A stretch of DNA of 64,000 nt, from NCBI RefSeq assembly GCF_020085105.1, contig NC_058046.1, positions 23,587,675 to 23,651,674 of the forward strand, written 5' to 3'. Below are positions 40,037 through 52,456 of this stretch, in pieces. Below the pieces are notes generated by a model. It saw only the letters and a program-made list of their open reading frames with translations. It ran no database searches and was not told the DNA's origin. The DNA is from Siniperca chuatsi. Taxonomy: Eukaryota > Chordata > Actinopteri > Centrarchiformes > Sinipercidae. Both the position numbers and the translations under genes were made by a program. Position 1 is the first letter of the stretch; each line of letters opens with the position of its first letter.

Positions 40037-41422
40037 CTAAGTCTGTCCTCTGGTGGCCACATGCAGCAGGCGCAGCAGCAGCTCTGCAGGCGAGCTCCCT
40101 GCAGAGCCGTCGGACGGATCGGAGGCCTCGGTCTCCCCCAGGCAGTCAGAGTCCACCGCGCAGCTCTCTGAGGGGAGGGGAGGGGAGGGGAGGAAAATAA
40201 CTTTATTAACTGTGCCCATCGACCACTTCATACCACACTTATTAACTTGTCTGAACATGACACACATAAACAATCAAACCAGACTGCACCTGCATCACAG
40301 CAGAGTCCTGAAACAGCACAGCGTCCTCCCTCAGATCCACAGGGTCTCCCTCCTGCCTGGCAGGGGGTGAGCAAGTAGTTCTCCTCCACACAGTGAGCTG
40401 TTTCTGGGGAGCCCAGCAGGCAGCCGAGGCCCTCCCCGCAGCAGATACTGGGGCCAAAGCAGCGGCCCCTGTCTCCGGGGCCACATGACATGCACTGGTG
40501 GAGAATTGGATAGATGTAAGCATTAATCATGTGCTATAAATCTGGTCAATTATTTTTGGAACACTGTTACGATTATTTTGCCATTGTCCAGTATTACACT
40601 CTCTTTTGATACATTTTCTAATGTATATAACAGGAATATTTTTTCTGACAGAGCATTTTTTTTTATGTTCAGAGGATACTTTCACTCTTCCTTCTCATAT
40701 TCAAACAACATTGGTAATGGGCATGGTATTAGTTGAAAAGCTGATTCTTAAATACTGGATAGCAAATGGTTGCATGATTTCTGTTGCACATTTATCTCCC
40801 TTCAGTATATGTTACTGTATATGTCTAATGTGTTCATTAAATTGCCTCACCAGAAATTGAGAATAAAAATAATATAAAAACACATCACACCATGCCGTTT
40901 TTGTTTCCCTTATAAGCTACAATACACTTTTTAAGGTAAATGTTTATCTAATTTTATCCTCCTGAAAAGGGGAAAAAAAGGTATATTTGCTGCTATCTTT
41001 TGGACAAACTTTACATTGTTTTTCTTCTCTGCTTACTTTTATGGTCCTTACCATTTTTTCTTCAGTTTTTAGTAAGTAAAATGACTGGGTTGTTCTTTAC
41101 CCATCTGAACCCAAACCCCTAATCCAAACCAATGATATTAAATTTGATCTGGTAAAAATTCTCACACATAAAATTTCCCAGATTTTGCACATTGAATTTT
41201 CCTTATTTCATATTGGGAAATTCCCCATCCAACACAATACAAAAATCTGAGAAAGTCAAAGATGACTTCCCAAAAGATGGCAGAAAGGATAATGGTCCTC
41301 ACCTGTCTGATCCCAGTCTCCGGCAGCGCGCGTTTCCCTCCTCGGGGGCAGTTCTGGATGTAACAGGCTGAGGAGACGGCAAGGAGTCCCAGGACGCACA
41401 GGGGGAACAAAGAGTGAGGCAT
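40037..41422 (-). CDS. avp: vasotocin-neurophysin precursor
   Basis: Precursor of arginine vasotocin, the fish antidiuretic, stress and social-behaviour nonapeptide made in preoptic neurons and released from the neurohypophysis. Exons: 41422-41303 (ATG), 40494-40290, 40167-40037 (TAG), 151 aa. Residues 1-19 are the signal peptide. Residues 20-28 are CYIQNCPRG, i.e. vasotocin (Ile3, Arg8), not isotocin. GKR follows for amidation and cleavage. The neurophysin carries 14 cysteines ([19 protein letters not shown] onward), the full family number. The C-terminal extension has a Leu-rich core (AELLLRLLH) like copeptin, with no obvious cleavage site before it, as usual in teleosts. Intron positions match the classical three-exon gene. 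A TATA box and CRE lie upstream, and the intron-2 acceptor is a (CCCCT)n tract. The isotocin gene is not in the window. Confidence 0.97.
40168..40194 (+). repeat. G-quadruplex motif / (GGGGA)n tract at avp intron-2 acceptor
   Basis: Plus strand 40172-40190 has four GGGG runs separated by single A bases, a textbook G-quadruplex motif. On the coding (minus) strand the same bases are the CCCCT-repeat pyrimidine tract directly before the AG of avp exon 3. Confidence 0.9.
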
Positions 41423-41507
41423 CGCTGCTGGTTTTGGATGAGCGCCGGGCACCTGTATGTCCTCCGCCTGGGTGGATGTCTGACTGCTTTCCCGGTCGAT
41501 TCCTCAC

Positions 41508-41514
41508 TTATAAG
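41508..41514 (-). promoter_or_regulatory. avp TATA box
   Basis: Minus-strand CTTATAAG, about 87-93 bp upstream of the avp ATG, suits a TATA box with a 5' UTR of roughly 60 bases. Confidence 0.65.
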
Positions 41515-41554
41515 CAGATGGACATGAGCTGACAAAGAGATTGACACTTGTATC

Positions 41555-41562
41555 TGACGTCA
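41555..41562. promoter_or_regulatory. cAMP response element upstream of avp
   Basis: A perfect palindromic TGACGTCA about 45 bp upstream of the TATA box. Vasopressin promoters of mammals are known to be CREB-responsive. The surrounding 41580-41640 is locally CpG-rich. Confidence 0.6.
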
Positions 41563-41819
41563 GTGTTGTACCATTCTGCTCTCCACATGTACGCGCACCC
41601 GAAGGCCACCGGCGTGCGTACGGCGTGCGCGCGAGAGGTCGCCGCAGATATGGCTCTGCATCGGATGTGTGCCATCTAACAAATCTACGCAAGAAAACAG
41701 CAATGACAGCAGAAGATGCCATTTCTGTATTCAAGACTGCGCCACACTTATTTGGAGTAACTTTTCTGAATAATTTCAGCCTCCGCGGTGGGTGGCAGGA
41801 GGGCACGCACTAAAAATGG

Positions 41820-43838
41820 CATAACATGAACAACTAATTGTGGACAACTAATTAGATTTACTGTCATAAGCGCACTGATTAAGAACATTTCATGATGATC
41901 ATGCACAATTCAGCTGTCAAACTAATCCATCACTGCAGGACAGATATTTTTTTACTTCTGTTGCATGCAGGAAATCATGACAACCTCAAGGTCACACAAA
42001 TTATCCTTCTGATGTGATTTAAAACTATTAATGAGCATAACAAATTTAGCATTTCAAATAAACAAATATCTGAAGTTCATTATTCCGTTCAGTGTCTTGT
42101 TGCATGCTCAGGGTTGTTTCTCACTGATTACTTGTTAATCAGCATCACATCAGCTAAACGATAAATGGCAAAACTGAGCATCCAGGCAGCAGGTGCAGGT
42201 GTGAAAGAGTTCTTTAATTATCTTCACAGCATTCAAGCTTGATCCTTCAGTGAGTACAAAATGTGGTCTTATTTTGCATTGCTGTACTCCTGAACAATAT
42301 GAAATAAATGATTACTTCTCACAAATGAAAAACTCCTGATACCTGTGATAAATCTTGAAATTAACAAATTGCACTAGTGAAATACAATTAAAGTTTGAGT
42401 GTGGATTTACATTTTCTTTTACAGCGCCACCAAAAGCTGACAAGTGATTGTACAAAGTCAGTCAATCTGACAAATAGAGGCGGTAGTTAATATCCCGCCA
42501 ATACACAGTGTGATTTAGTATCATTTAAATGTCTTATCTACCACTTGTACCTGAAACAATGAAGCTGATGTCTCAGTTTCACATGCAGTACAACTGATTT
42601 GCTCGTACTGAACGGATACAGGATCATGACCTTGGTTAAGCTTAATGTTGTCAGGGAAACCAACATATAAATGATGCTGTTTGTGATTGCGAAGCCCAAT
42701 GAATACTGTTTTTCCAGACTTTGGTTTGTTTAACTTTTGTACACGCAATGGCATTCTCCTAAGAGGTAATTAGGGCAAGTGTGCAAGGACACTGGAGGAC
42801 TTGTAGCCTCTGCTGGGAAACATTGTTCACACATCGATTTCCTAACACAGCACCTTAAAGGAAAAACAGTAAAAAGTAACTGAAAATAAAACTAGATACA
42901 GAATCTAGTGGGAGCAGAGTAGGCGGACTATCCAAATAAAATGTTACCTCAAGAAGTCCTTATCTTTACATTTTCTGCCTGCATTTACTGTCTTAAAACT
43001 TCAAAACCTATACAAGAGTGCAGGGAATGTAAAGTAGTGAATGGCGTGAAGAAGGAAAGAGTGGAAGACTGACCATGACCCCGTCTGTTTCTTCACAATG
43101 ACCACACAGCCTTGGGATGACTCAATTTCCACTTTAATTCTTCTGGCCTCTTGCTCTCAGTACTCATGTCCTTCAACCTTTTCTTTGTGCATCTTCAACA
43201 CATCTACACATCCAGGGTCTGTACAAAGGTTGCAAGTATACTTCAATGCTCGATGAAAAGGCTAAGACACGGAGCAGTAGAAGAGAACATTTGATTTTTT
43301 TCGGTTTTTTTACATTCTTTTATGCAAGATTTTGGTAAAGGTCTTTGCTTTCAGTGATGTCCTTTCTACAGCTGTGGACATTAAAAACAGAGGCCTCTGT
43401 GATCTGATCTTGTAACGTCAAAGGTCCGAGAAAAGTCTAAGAAATATTATTCACTTCTAGACTTGGAGTACTTGTAATGCGTGTGAATAAGAAATAATAC
43501 AAAAATAAATAAAGAAATGAGGGATGAATAATGTAATGAAAAAGGGTTGTTAAGACAAATTTGGGGATTGTTTAGAAATAATTTACCTCCTCAGCAGTTC
43601 ATATAATTCAACAACCATCAGACATACAGTACGATGCATTTGTGAAGATATTCTGTATTTTTAAGAGGGGGATGGAGGTAGTTTCAAACCAAATAAACAA
43701 TCTATCTAGAATCAGTAACTTTCAGTGTAAATGTTTTACACCACATCTGGTGTACAGTCCTGTGATCACCTTGAGAACAATCCTCCTTATTTCTTCACAG
43801 GCTTTGAAGGCATAGGTTTGCCTTTTTTACGGTGTCTG
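41820..43838. other. avp-ubox5 intergenic DNA
   Basis: About 2 kb of AT-rich sequence between the avp upstream region and the ubox5 3' end. Part should be the ubox5 3' UTR. I see no coding exon or clear repeat. Confidence 0.5.
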
Positions 43839-46800
43839 TCAGTGATGCACACGTATGATGTCACTGCGTGGGGTAGGGCTTTGGCAGGCGTGGCACAAGA
43901 TGTGACTGGATGTTGATATAGTGACAGAGTTTAATAGTTGTGATTCCCTCCGCAGGCAGGAATGGCAGAGCAAGTGGCCGCAGGTTAGACGGTAGATGGA
44001 TGATGCAGATTTCGAGTACACGGAGACCGAACAGGAACATGCAGAGCACGTCTTCTCACCTGGCAAGCAAATGTGAGGGAAAATTAATCAAATAGGCAAT
44101 GGATTTATAATGATTTAACATTAGACATCAGAAACATTGAACACATTCCAATACTCCTACACAGTTATAAAGTCATAAATTTGTGTTTTTCAATGCATTT
44201 CAGGAGTTCTTTGGTTATGTGTTGTAAATTAAGGCTGTGGTTTACCCCACTTTCTCTTAACCCACGAGATCCTCAGTTTTTGATTTCCTGCACCCCAGAA
44301 TGCCTCTCAACAATAAATCGGCCAAGTGTTTTTGCACTTGTGTTCATGAGAAAGGAAGGGACGTTTTCCAGTTCAGAAAAAACTCAACATATCTTCTGGT
44401 TGTGTTTTTGGTCTATGAAGGCTAGGTTAAAAATTAACAGCGATATGCAAAAGGGATCTTTTTGAAGCCTGATGAACCCTATGCTCCATTTTGTTTACAG
44501 GAAGTGCAGCATCAGGCTAGCCTCTGACTGAGCTATGACAGAGCAGCTCTCCTGACCAATGTTAGTGGGGGCATGTTGCTTCAGATGCCAGTGAGACATG
44601 AAATACAATCCAGGAAGTCCAGTTTGAATAACAGAACCATGAATTTTAAGGTTTATCAGATGCTAAAACACTGCACAGTGTTTTTTTTTTTTTTTGTTTT
44701 TTTTGGCAAGAGCCATCTGCATTGGCACCCCTGCTGTGCCCTCTGCTTCATTCATATAAATGAGAGGGCTGCGTTTTTGCATGCAGGGTTAATGATGGTT
44801 TAAACGCTGCTTAAGAGTGGGAAGCGCATGCTCCAATGTGCAAAAATCAACACACATGCTCGCACACAAACTCAAAAGGGTTGTGTGTGTGTGTCTGAAA
44901 TGAAGGCAGTGCTTTATCCATATTTTGGGGAAAATATGAGGGTCTGGAACATACTGAGCATGTGGATGAGCAGCACATAATTGAATTATGCTGTAGAAGT
45001 AATCTGAGAAGTAAATATCAAAGATATCCATTGAAGTCATTTAACTAAATTAGCGCCAGCTGACACCTTTTACAAAGGAGCAAGATCCAACTTGTTTCAA
45101 AGTGGACTTTTCTAAATCCTACCTGTTGGCATGCCTGCAGTCTGACAGTGCTGTGAGGTGTTCAGTGGTTCAGAGTCAGGAGCAACCCGTCTCTGCTGGG
45201 ACAAGTTTGAGGTGAAGGAGGGTCGGCCCTGCAGGGCGGAGATCAGGGCCTCATCCAGGCTGGCTGACAAACGCTGCTCATGAGAGATGCAGCTGGGGAC
45301 TGAAGAAGTATGGTGAAGAAGCAAACATCGACACAAGAGACAAGTCAGTGGAAAAGCAAGATAAAGAAATATGTTTTAAGATCTTACACTTACAGAACAT
45401 ATTATACTCACCTGGAACTGCATCATTTCTTGGTCTTTTTGTTTGAGGTAGTAGTTGCTTCTCAGCTGTCAACCCTTCTGTCGATTCTTTGGAAATTCCA
45501 CTTAGATCTCGTTTCTTTCTTCTCTCTAACTGTGATTTACCATCTGTAGTTAGAGGCTGGGAGTTAGTTGTGCGATTCCCATTATCTGATGAATGTCCTA
45601 ATCCAATGTCTTCTCTTTGCGTAGTTTTGTTTGTGTTTCTGGTGCCAGCATTATATTGAATAACAGTATTGTTTATTGAGCTTTTACTGAGACATGGAGA
45701 GTTCTGGGACTGTCCATCTACCTTGGAGGCTATAAGTCTTGAGGCCTGTGGATTCTCTCCCTCCCCTTGTCTCCCCAACATCCCGTCCCTGCTTATCATC
45801 CCTTTCTGCAGGACAAAGTGGTCAATGCGGCTTTTCAGTTGGGGGTTAGGAAGAGGCTGGGAGGTCGAAGTAAACGGGACGCCTGTGAAGGGGTCATTAA
45901 GGGGTCGACCCCAAGTGGCTTCCCTCTTCTGGTACTCCTCCAGTGTGGTGTTGTCCACCGACACCCCACTGGGCAGCAACATGGGGAGCGTCATTACCTC
46001 CTGGGTTATCGGGTCAAGGAACTCTTCTGGGATGGAAAGATTGCTGGAGTCAGACAAAAAGCCAGATCATTACAACATATTATCAACGTAATATATATAT
46101 TTTTTTATTATTATTATTATTATTATAAGCTCTATTTTATCTACAACAAGAAGGATATAAACAGATATGTAACTTTTTAAAGACTGCTTCATGAACACAT
46201 ACCTTGGAGGTGTGGCTGCTTGCAGTGGTGGGTTTGTCTGGCTGACAGAAGGGGAAAAAAACGCAGGTCGTGGCAGCCGTCTTTCACTGGCCTCGTGGAC
46301 TCTTTTAATCCTCTCCACTTCTTCTGCAGGGCAGCAGCGAGCAGGTTGTCCCCACACGGCCAAAGCCTTGAGCCCCAGAGCAGACGCCGCGCCACCAAAT
46401 GGCAGAGTCACACGAAGTTGTGTCACAGCGCCTAATGAGAGCAGCCCCCGGCTCCACAGCTCCTCTTGCCGACAGTTCGCAGGTTGTGGTGGGAGTGAAG
46501 ATAGGAGCGGGGGCCGGGGACTAAAATTTGAGCGTGTGAAACAGACTTGGGTTTCCTCCCTAAGTTCGCAACGACCTACCAGTTTAAACTCTGGTTCAGG
46601 ATTACTGGATTCAGTGTTTGACTGACACTTGAACACATGGCCCCTTCGTTGAGGCTGATCTAGAGCCTGTTCACCCCACTGTTGGGCATGAAGACTCCAC
46701 TGGTGGCCATTACAAGATTTACTGTCATGCTCTTGTTGTTTTTCTCTGTTCTGTTCATTCTGGTCCTTTACCTGCATCTGCATTTGTTCCTTTTGCTGAA

Positions 46801-48655
46801 CCCGTTTGTGGCCTTGACCACAATTCTGGGAGGGTAACCGATCAGAGCTGGTGCTGATTTCCAGTCTCTTGCAGGCCTGTCCTCGGTCCATACCCCAGGA
46901 CCACAACTCCACATCCACCCTGCACAGCTCCACCTGAAAGCCAAACTTTAAAGTCACCTGGGAGGAATGGAGGAAAAAAAATGGATATTCATTTGTTAAT
47001 TATAGGGATGAATATATTACTAGTGTTGCCACATATCCTACTCACTTTTTTGCAAATATTAAGATGCTAAAAAATATAGTATGGATGTTGTTAGAATTAA
47101 AAGAGCTACTGCATTCTGCTTAAAGAGTGGTCACGCCTTACGCTTGTAACTTGAATATAAGGCGATATTTTCAAGACTGCAATGCCATTCATTTTACAGT
47201 AATTTTCTCTGACAACATGAGACTGTCGGCACCTTTGTGAAAAAGGATTAACAGGAAGTTTGCTTGTATGTGACGGGTGTTCAGGACTGGATCCCTTGTA
47301 GGCAGCCTGGACTATTTTTATTGGTATTTACAATGCTCATGCATGTGTGTGTTGTTATAGGCTGGTTTGTTGATACGTGACCCTCGCATTTGATGTCTTA
47401 ACTGTACCGAGACATTATTGTGTTCATCTGTATGTGATGGGTAACTTTAATCATTGTTTAAGATAAAAAGAGATGGGAAAAGAAGGATAAGGATATCTAA
47501 ATAGATAAAACCATGCCCATACTGCATGAGAAAAGTAAGCTACTCTTCCTTAATATATAATGGCTCATTGTCATCTGGGTAAATGACTTGCACAACTTAA
47601 TTTTTTCAAAGATTTAATTATTCAAAGCAACAGGAGGTGGTATTCCTTGGCAGTGACCACATTAGACACAGGTCAGACCTTTTCCTATGGGAGACCACAG
47701 GTAAGTATCTTTTAAAGGAGTACGACAGCATAAACTCACCTGTACAGGTGGACGTAGGAAGTACTCCAGCTTGAAGCCCCGCCTCCGGAGGGCAGGGTCG
47801 GCTGACACAAGGTTTGTGACATCATAGCCATCTGCACACAGCTGCAGTTGAATAAATCAAACAGGTATTTACATTTACATGAAAGCTTGAAATCAAAAAC
47901 TAGAGAAGATACAGTATATAATTTTCAAAGATTATTTTTGGATTTTATTAGCCTTTAATGGACAGTAGACAGTATAGAGACAAGAAATAATGAAAAAATG
48001 TCAGCATACACGCCTACTCTGCTCTCAATGCTAGCAAAAAAGTCAGAATGGTTAACATCATTTTAAGAAATCAGGTGCAGATTTTTCTGGTGTAATACAT
48101 GTGTCTGTCCAATTAAATTGATTTACTACAAAGATGTTAATTTGTAAGTGTTAATTTCAGGCAGGCTGTTACTTAATTACAAGTTCGGGAAACATTTTTT
48201 GTTTCAGGGCCTTGTCTCATTGGAAATTTGGCACACAGCACATTCAAGTCAGACAAAACAATAGGCTATATGATATGCTACAGAAAATTGTGTAAAACAT
48301 CGCATGAAAGGAGAGGTGAAAATATAATAGACAATGGCAAAAAGGTTGCGGTAGGAGTAAAAAAAATATAACTGAAGGAGTGTGGAGCCACGATCTGATT
48401 ACAAAATACTAATAAAAAGAACATAACAAGGTCAGTTGTGATTCAGTCTCCCACACACCACTTTGTCCCTCTGCTTCTTTATTTTCTTAGTCCTCCACCT
48501 CCATCCCAGCTATGACAGGAAAGCATTGTACATGCTGAATAAAAAATTAACTTGAGAAAGGAAGGTACAATTGCACGATAGGTCCATGAAATGCGTCGCA
48601 CCTTGTTGCAATGCACTGTTGTATAAAAGTGTGGCAGACAGAGATTCACAACCAT
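43839..48655 (-). CDS. ubox5: U-box domain-containing E3 ubiquitin ligase 5 (RNF37)
   Basis: Nuclear E3 ubiquitin ligase with a U-box and a C-terminal RING-like domain. Exons: 48655-48602 (ATG), 47841-47740, 46957-46203, 46043-45412, 45299-45123, 44059-43839 (TGA); phases agree, about 646 aa (human 541). The N-terminus MVVNLCLPHFYTTVHCNK, then ADGYDV, closely follows human MVINLCLP...HCNK..ADGYEV. The U-box spans about residues 309-384 (PEEFLDPITQEVMTLPMLLP ... DPFTGVPF ... SRIDHFVLQ). The C-terminus reads TCSACSC...YRLTCGHLLCHSCL...CHACQSP and ends DIIRVHH, the RING-type zinc ligands. The extra length relative to human lies in the Gln/Ser-rich linkers of exons 3 and 4. Introns 1 and 2 (47842-48601, 46958-47739) and intron 5 (44060-45122) hold no supported genes. 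avp-ubox5-lzts3 linkage matches human 20p13. Confidence 0.95.
46106..46128. repeat. (ATT)n microsatellite
   Basis: Seven to eight TTA/ATT units in the short ubox5 intron between exons 46203-46957 and 45412-46043. Confidence 0.85.
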
Positions 48656-48829
48656 ATTCTCCAACCTGCAAAGACACAAACTGATTTTAGAGCTATACAT
48701 GTTCCCTTGCATACAGGTCAAGGCGAAATAAGGCATTCAGGGAATACAACTGTTCAACACTGACTCACACTTGTACACCACACTGTCCTACATTATTAGA
48801 AGGTAATCACACTTTTATTGTGTTTCGAC

Positions 48830-49186
48830 TAGGGCTGCACAATTTATCGTAATGTTATCGAAATCGCAATATGGCCAAGTGCAATATCCAAGCTGCAATT
48901 TTTTGAAAAAGGTCAAATGTGTGACAAAACAGCATTATAATGAAGTACTGTAGTGCTGCAGAGGTGCCCTGGCCTACAAATCTCGTTCTCCAGATGTAAG
49001 AAAACATGTTTGTTTGGTACAGACCCCAACAAATGTCACATCATCATGATTTTAATAGTTTTTTCAGTGAAAATGAAAACTGTGATGGAAAAATGATCAT
49101 TCCCACTAATCGTGAATCATATCGCAATCGTAACATCTGTCAAATAATTGCAATATGATTTTTTTTTACCATATCGTGCAGCCCTA
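48830..49186 (+). mobile_element. hAT-like miniature element, 357 bp, 8-bp target duplication
   Basis: Termini TAGGGCTGCACAATTTATCG and ...CCATATCGTGCAGCCCTA are inverted. Flanks GTTTCGAC (48822-48829) and GTTTCCAC (49187-49194) match at 7 of 8 bases. It has no coding capacity. It lies 175 bp upstream of the first ubox5 coding exon. Confidence 0.8.
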
Positions 49187-49389
49187 GTTTCCACCTATTA
49201 GTTCACAAGACCGTTGACCTCTTAAAACGATCTTCACTGACTGACTGATTCACCTCTCAACAATTTTCAACAGTGAGTTCAAGGAGATCAGCTCATACAG
49301 TATTAGTGTGTTAAGTAGCACAGTGATAAAAAAGGAAGATAGTGACTTTCTCTTAAGTTTTACATTGGCCCAATTAGTTGTAATTCAAT

Positions 49390-50150
49390 AAAATGCCAAA
49401 TCCATGGTAATTAAACCCAGAAAATAAATTATTCAGTCAATCAACATACAATTAGGAACAATTCAGGTAAACGATTAACAAATTAAGTAATTTATCAAAG
49501 GAAATTGGCTATTTCCAGCTTCTCAAATGTGAGGATTTGCTGCATTTTTTCTGTTTTAAATCACTGTAAATTGAATATCTTTGAGTTTTGGGCTGTTCAT
49601 TGGACATAAAAATACTATCTGAAGACGTGAAGTTGGGGTCTGTGAAATAGTGATGGGCCTAAGGATAGAGGGTCTCGTATGCTGTACAGATTGTGATATT
49701 GGGCTATATAAATAAAACTGACTTGATTTGACATGGGCGAGTTTTCGTATAATCTGACATTTTAATGACTAAACGATTAATCAGTCAATCATAAAAATAA
49801 TAAGAGATGAAACGATTAGTCAATTAGTAGATTAGGAAGAATGAAAAAAAATTATCAGCGACAATTTTGATTATTAATTAATCTTTTCAGTATTTTTTCA
49901 AGCTTTAATGCCTAACATTCAATAGTTAACGTTATAGCTTTTCACATGTGAAGATTTGCTGCTGTTCTTGGTAATGTATGATATTCACTGATTATGATCA
50001 GACAAAACAACCCACCTGAATACACCACTTGCTTTTTTTGGCAACTTTTCACTATTTTCTGACATTTTATGGGCCAAACGATTAATCTATTAATCCAGAA
50101 AATAACTGGAAGATTAACGGATAATGAACATAATACAGTTGCAGCCCTAA
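49390..50150 (+). mobile_element. two adjacent copies of a GCAGCCCT-ended miniature element, first one interrupted
   Basis: Both copies contain, in the same order, a GATTAATC-rich left part, a centre with TTTCCAGCTTCTCAAATGTG-like sequence, and a right part with TCTGACATTTTA and ACGATTAATC. The first (about 49390-49805) is interrupted at about 49655-49738 by a short fragment ending TTGGGCTATATAAATAAAAC. The second (about 49806-50149) ends TTGCAGCCCTAA. Confidence 0.6.
49655..49738 (+). mobile_element. short retroelement tail inserted in a miniature element
   Basis: The segment GCTGTACAGATTGTGATATT, followed by GGGCTATATAAATAAAACTG, resembles a common fish retroelement 3' end. It splits the first of the two miniature elements. 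Confidence 0.45.
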
Positions 50151-51169
50151 CTAAGTTAATTTTACAAATAACTGAGTCTCATGGTGGCTCATTTATTAGT
50201 CTGCTACTGGAAACTACGACGTTGCATTTCACTCAAGAAAGTGACTGATGTAACATTAGCTACGTTGTAATTAATTTTAAAGAAAATATTCTTGGCCCTA
50301 ATGTTGGAGGCTCTGAGCCTCACACACATAAATTAAAACACCCTGTGTATCCTTTCCAAAGCTAACGTGTACGAATCGCTCCTAGCTAGCTGTAACTGTA
50401 TGTTATGGAATACAAGAGCAAATACGCTAAACGTAGTTAGCAATATGACGTTGGCTAACATTGCTAATGCTGCGTCAGACTGACAATGTTAACATTAGCT
50501 TAGCAAACTAAAGCAGAGACAGATTACTTTACTTGGTCGTTGACAAACGTGGCTGTTTTGACGCTCCTCTGACCAACTTTAGAAGGTAGCTAATTGCCAC
50601 TAGCCACTAGCTAGCTTAGTTCAACTAGGGAAGCCGAGAAGGGACATGCTTCACATTTGTAAAAGCGAAATTCACCATAGCCCGAATGATGTAACAGGTG
50701 TTGAGAAGATTAAAATAGAGGAGCTTAAATTAGTTTTTTTCATTTATGTGTTCCTTACCTCAGCACAGCTTAGATGTCTGTGGCAAGCCCTTTTAACATT
50801 CAATAGGTTTCACTTGACCATCTCTATCTATCTACAAATGCATTTTGTCTATCTTGTCCTTTTCAGAGATGTATCTCGTCCTCCACACGGTGTCATCAGG
50901 GTCGCTCATCTTTATAAAATGGAAACCTGCAGCTTGCAACATTTCAAGAACTCATCAGTAGGATGCATGCTGTTCGCAGGGAAGAACCCAGACTTGTTTG
51001 GTTCGAGGACTATTTACTTACTATTACACCTTCCCTTAAATAATTTCAGTGCCCAGTATCTTAATTCTACTGCATCAGCTTAGAAGACCTTTACTCAACA
51101 TAGTATAAAGATTTGTGAGAGCAGAACCCATTATACTTTATGATAGAACAATGTATATATTTTTTTACT

Positions 51170-51273
51170 GATAATACTTTTTTTTACTTAAGTGAAAATT
51201 TCAATACAGGTTCTACAGGGTGGTATTGTTACTTTTATTTAAGTACAATATCTAAATACCTCTTCCACCACTG
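51170..51273 (-). mobile_element. fragment of the CAGTGGTGGA hAT-like element
   Basis: On the minus strand it starts CAGTGGTGGAAGAGGTATTT and continues with AAGTAAAAG-type words, as at the left end of the copy at 35167. Only about 100 bp remain. Confidence 0.75.
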
Positions 51274-52423
51274 GCCAGGTCAACCAAAGGTTACAGGTTT
51301 TTGTTTTAGTACTTTGTAGAGTAAAACTGCAGTAGTTAACAAGAGATGTTAAAAAAAAGCAAAAAGCAGTGATTCGACATAAGTCTGAAAAAATAAACCT
51401 AATTTTGTGTAGCAGAACTACATTTTTTCTTCTTTCATCTTGTTTGGTCATCTCATGACCCCTGTGATAAAGGATATGTGCCTAGAATAATCCCATAGTC
51501 CAATATTTGGAGGACTCCAAATGTTTCCTCTGGTCATTCTTTTCAAAGCTGATTGCCAGAATCAAATCCAGGTGGGTCTTAACCACAGGACAAATGATTA
51601 GCTCAATGACAAAAAATGACAGAATTATTCACATATCTTTATTAGTTCTGCTGAATTTGAACAAAGGAGTGGTTTTTAATCAAGGCAGAACAGTACTAAT
51701 AACATAAATGCAAACAATAAAATTGAAACATGTATAAAATCGGTAGCATTTTGTTCTCTAAACAATGCAATACTGTAACTACATTTATCACCTACATCAA
51801 AAGGAACATCATTTTTGGACAGGGTTGCTATGATTGCACCATTATGATAGGCCAATAGGCTATCTACACAGTTAAAAAAAACACATAAAGGAAAGCTCAA
51901 ATGGCACATATTTTCTCTGTCAGTTCACCATAATATAATAACAGTAATAAAGATGATAATGCTATGTAATACCTTAGAGATAAGTTAATATTCTTGAGCA
52001 ACATCTTTGTATGCTGGCATAAACAACACATATAAAAGCCATGATATTCACATCTGAGTCTACTGTACATCATAACTTGTGTGTAGGACACTACATAGTG
52101 CAGTTAGCCTGAATGCTCCCTTCAAAGAGGCAGAGTCTCCACCTTTCAGATTTTTTTTTTACTTCCTTCTCCCATGCTTTGTCTAAATTAACTATACAGA
52201 AGAAAGTTGAGTTTTCCAGGATATACAGACTCTCTCAGTTTGAATTTTCAGTCTCACTGTACTTGTGTCAAGCTTTGATGTACATCTTACTGTACTTAAA
52301 GCCCCCCAAAAATCCCTTTGTTCTTAATATATCTTCACTTGCTGTATTGCAACTAGTCCCTCTATCCTCAATCTCATAAGCTGAAACTTTTCATATGTAT
52401 ACACACATGCACACACCCGCTCT

Positions 52424-52425
<2 letters not shown>

Positions 52426-52454
<29 letters not shown>
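52426..52454. repeat. (CA)n microsatellite
   Basis: About 14 CA units, with shorter CA runs on both sides. Confidence 0.9.

Positions 52455-52456
<2 letters not shown>

Noticed and set aside
39928-40370. Plus-strand frames of 90-105 codons over avp exons 2-3
   Set aside because: Shadows of the vasotocin-neurophysin exons on the minus strand.
45669-46625. Plus-strand frames of 137-144 codons opposite ubox5
   Set aside because: Antisense to ubox5 exons 3 and 4, which show clear U-box homology and splice phase on the minus strand.
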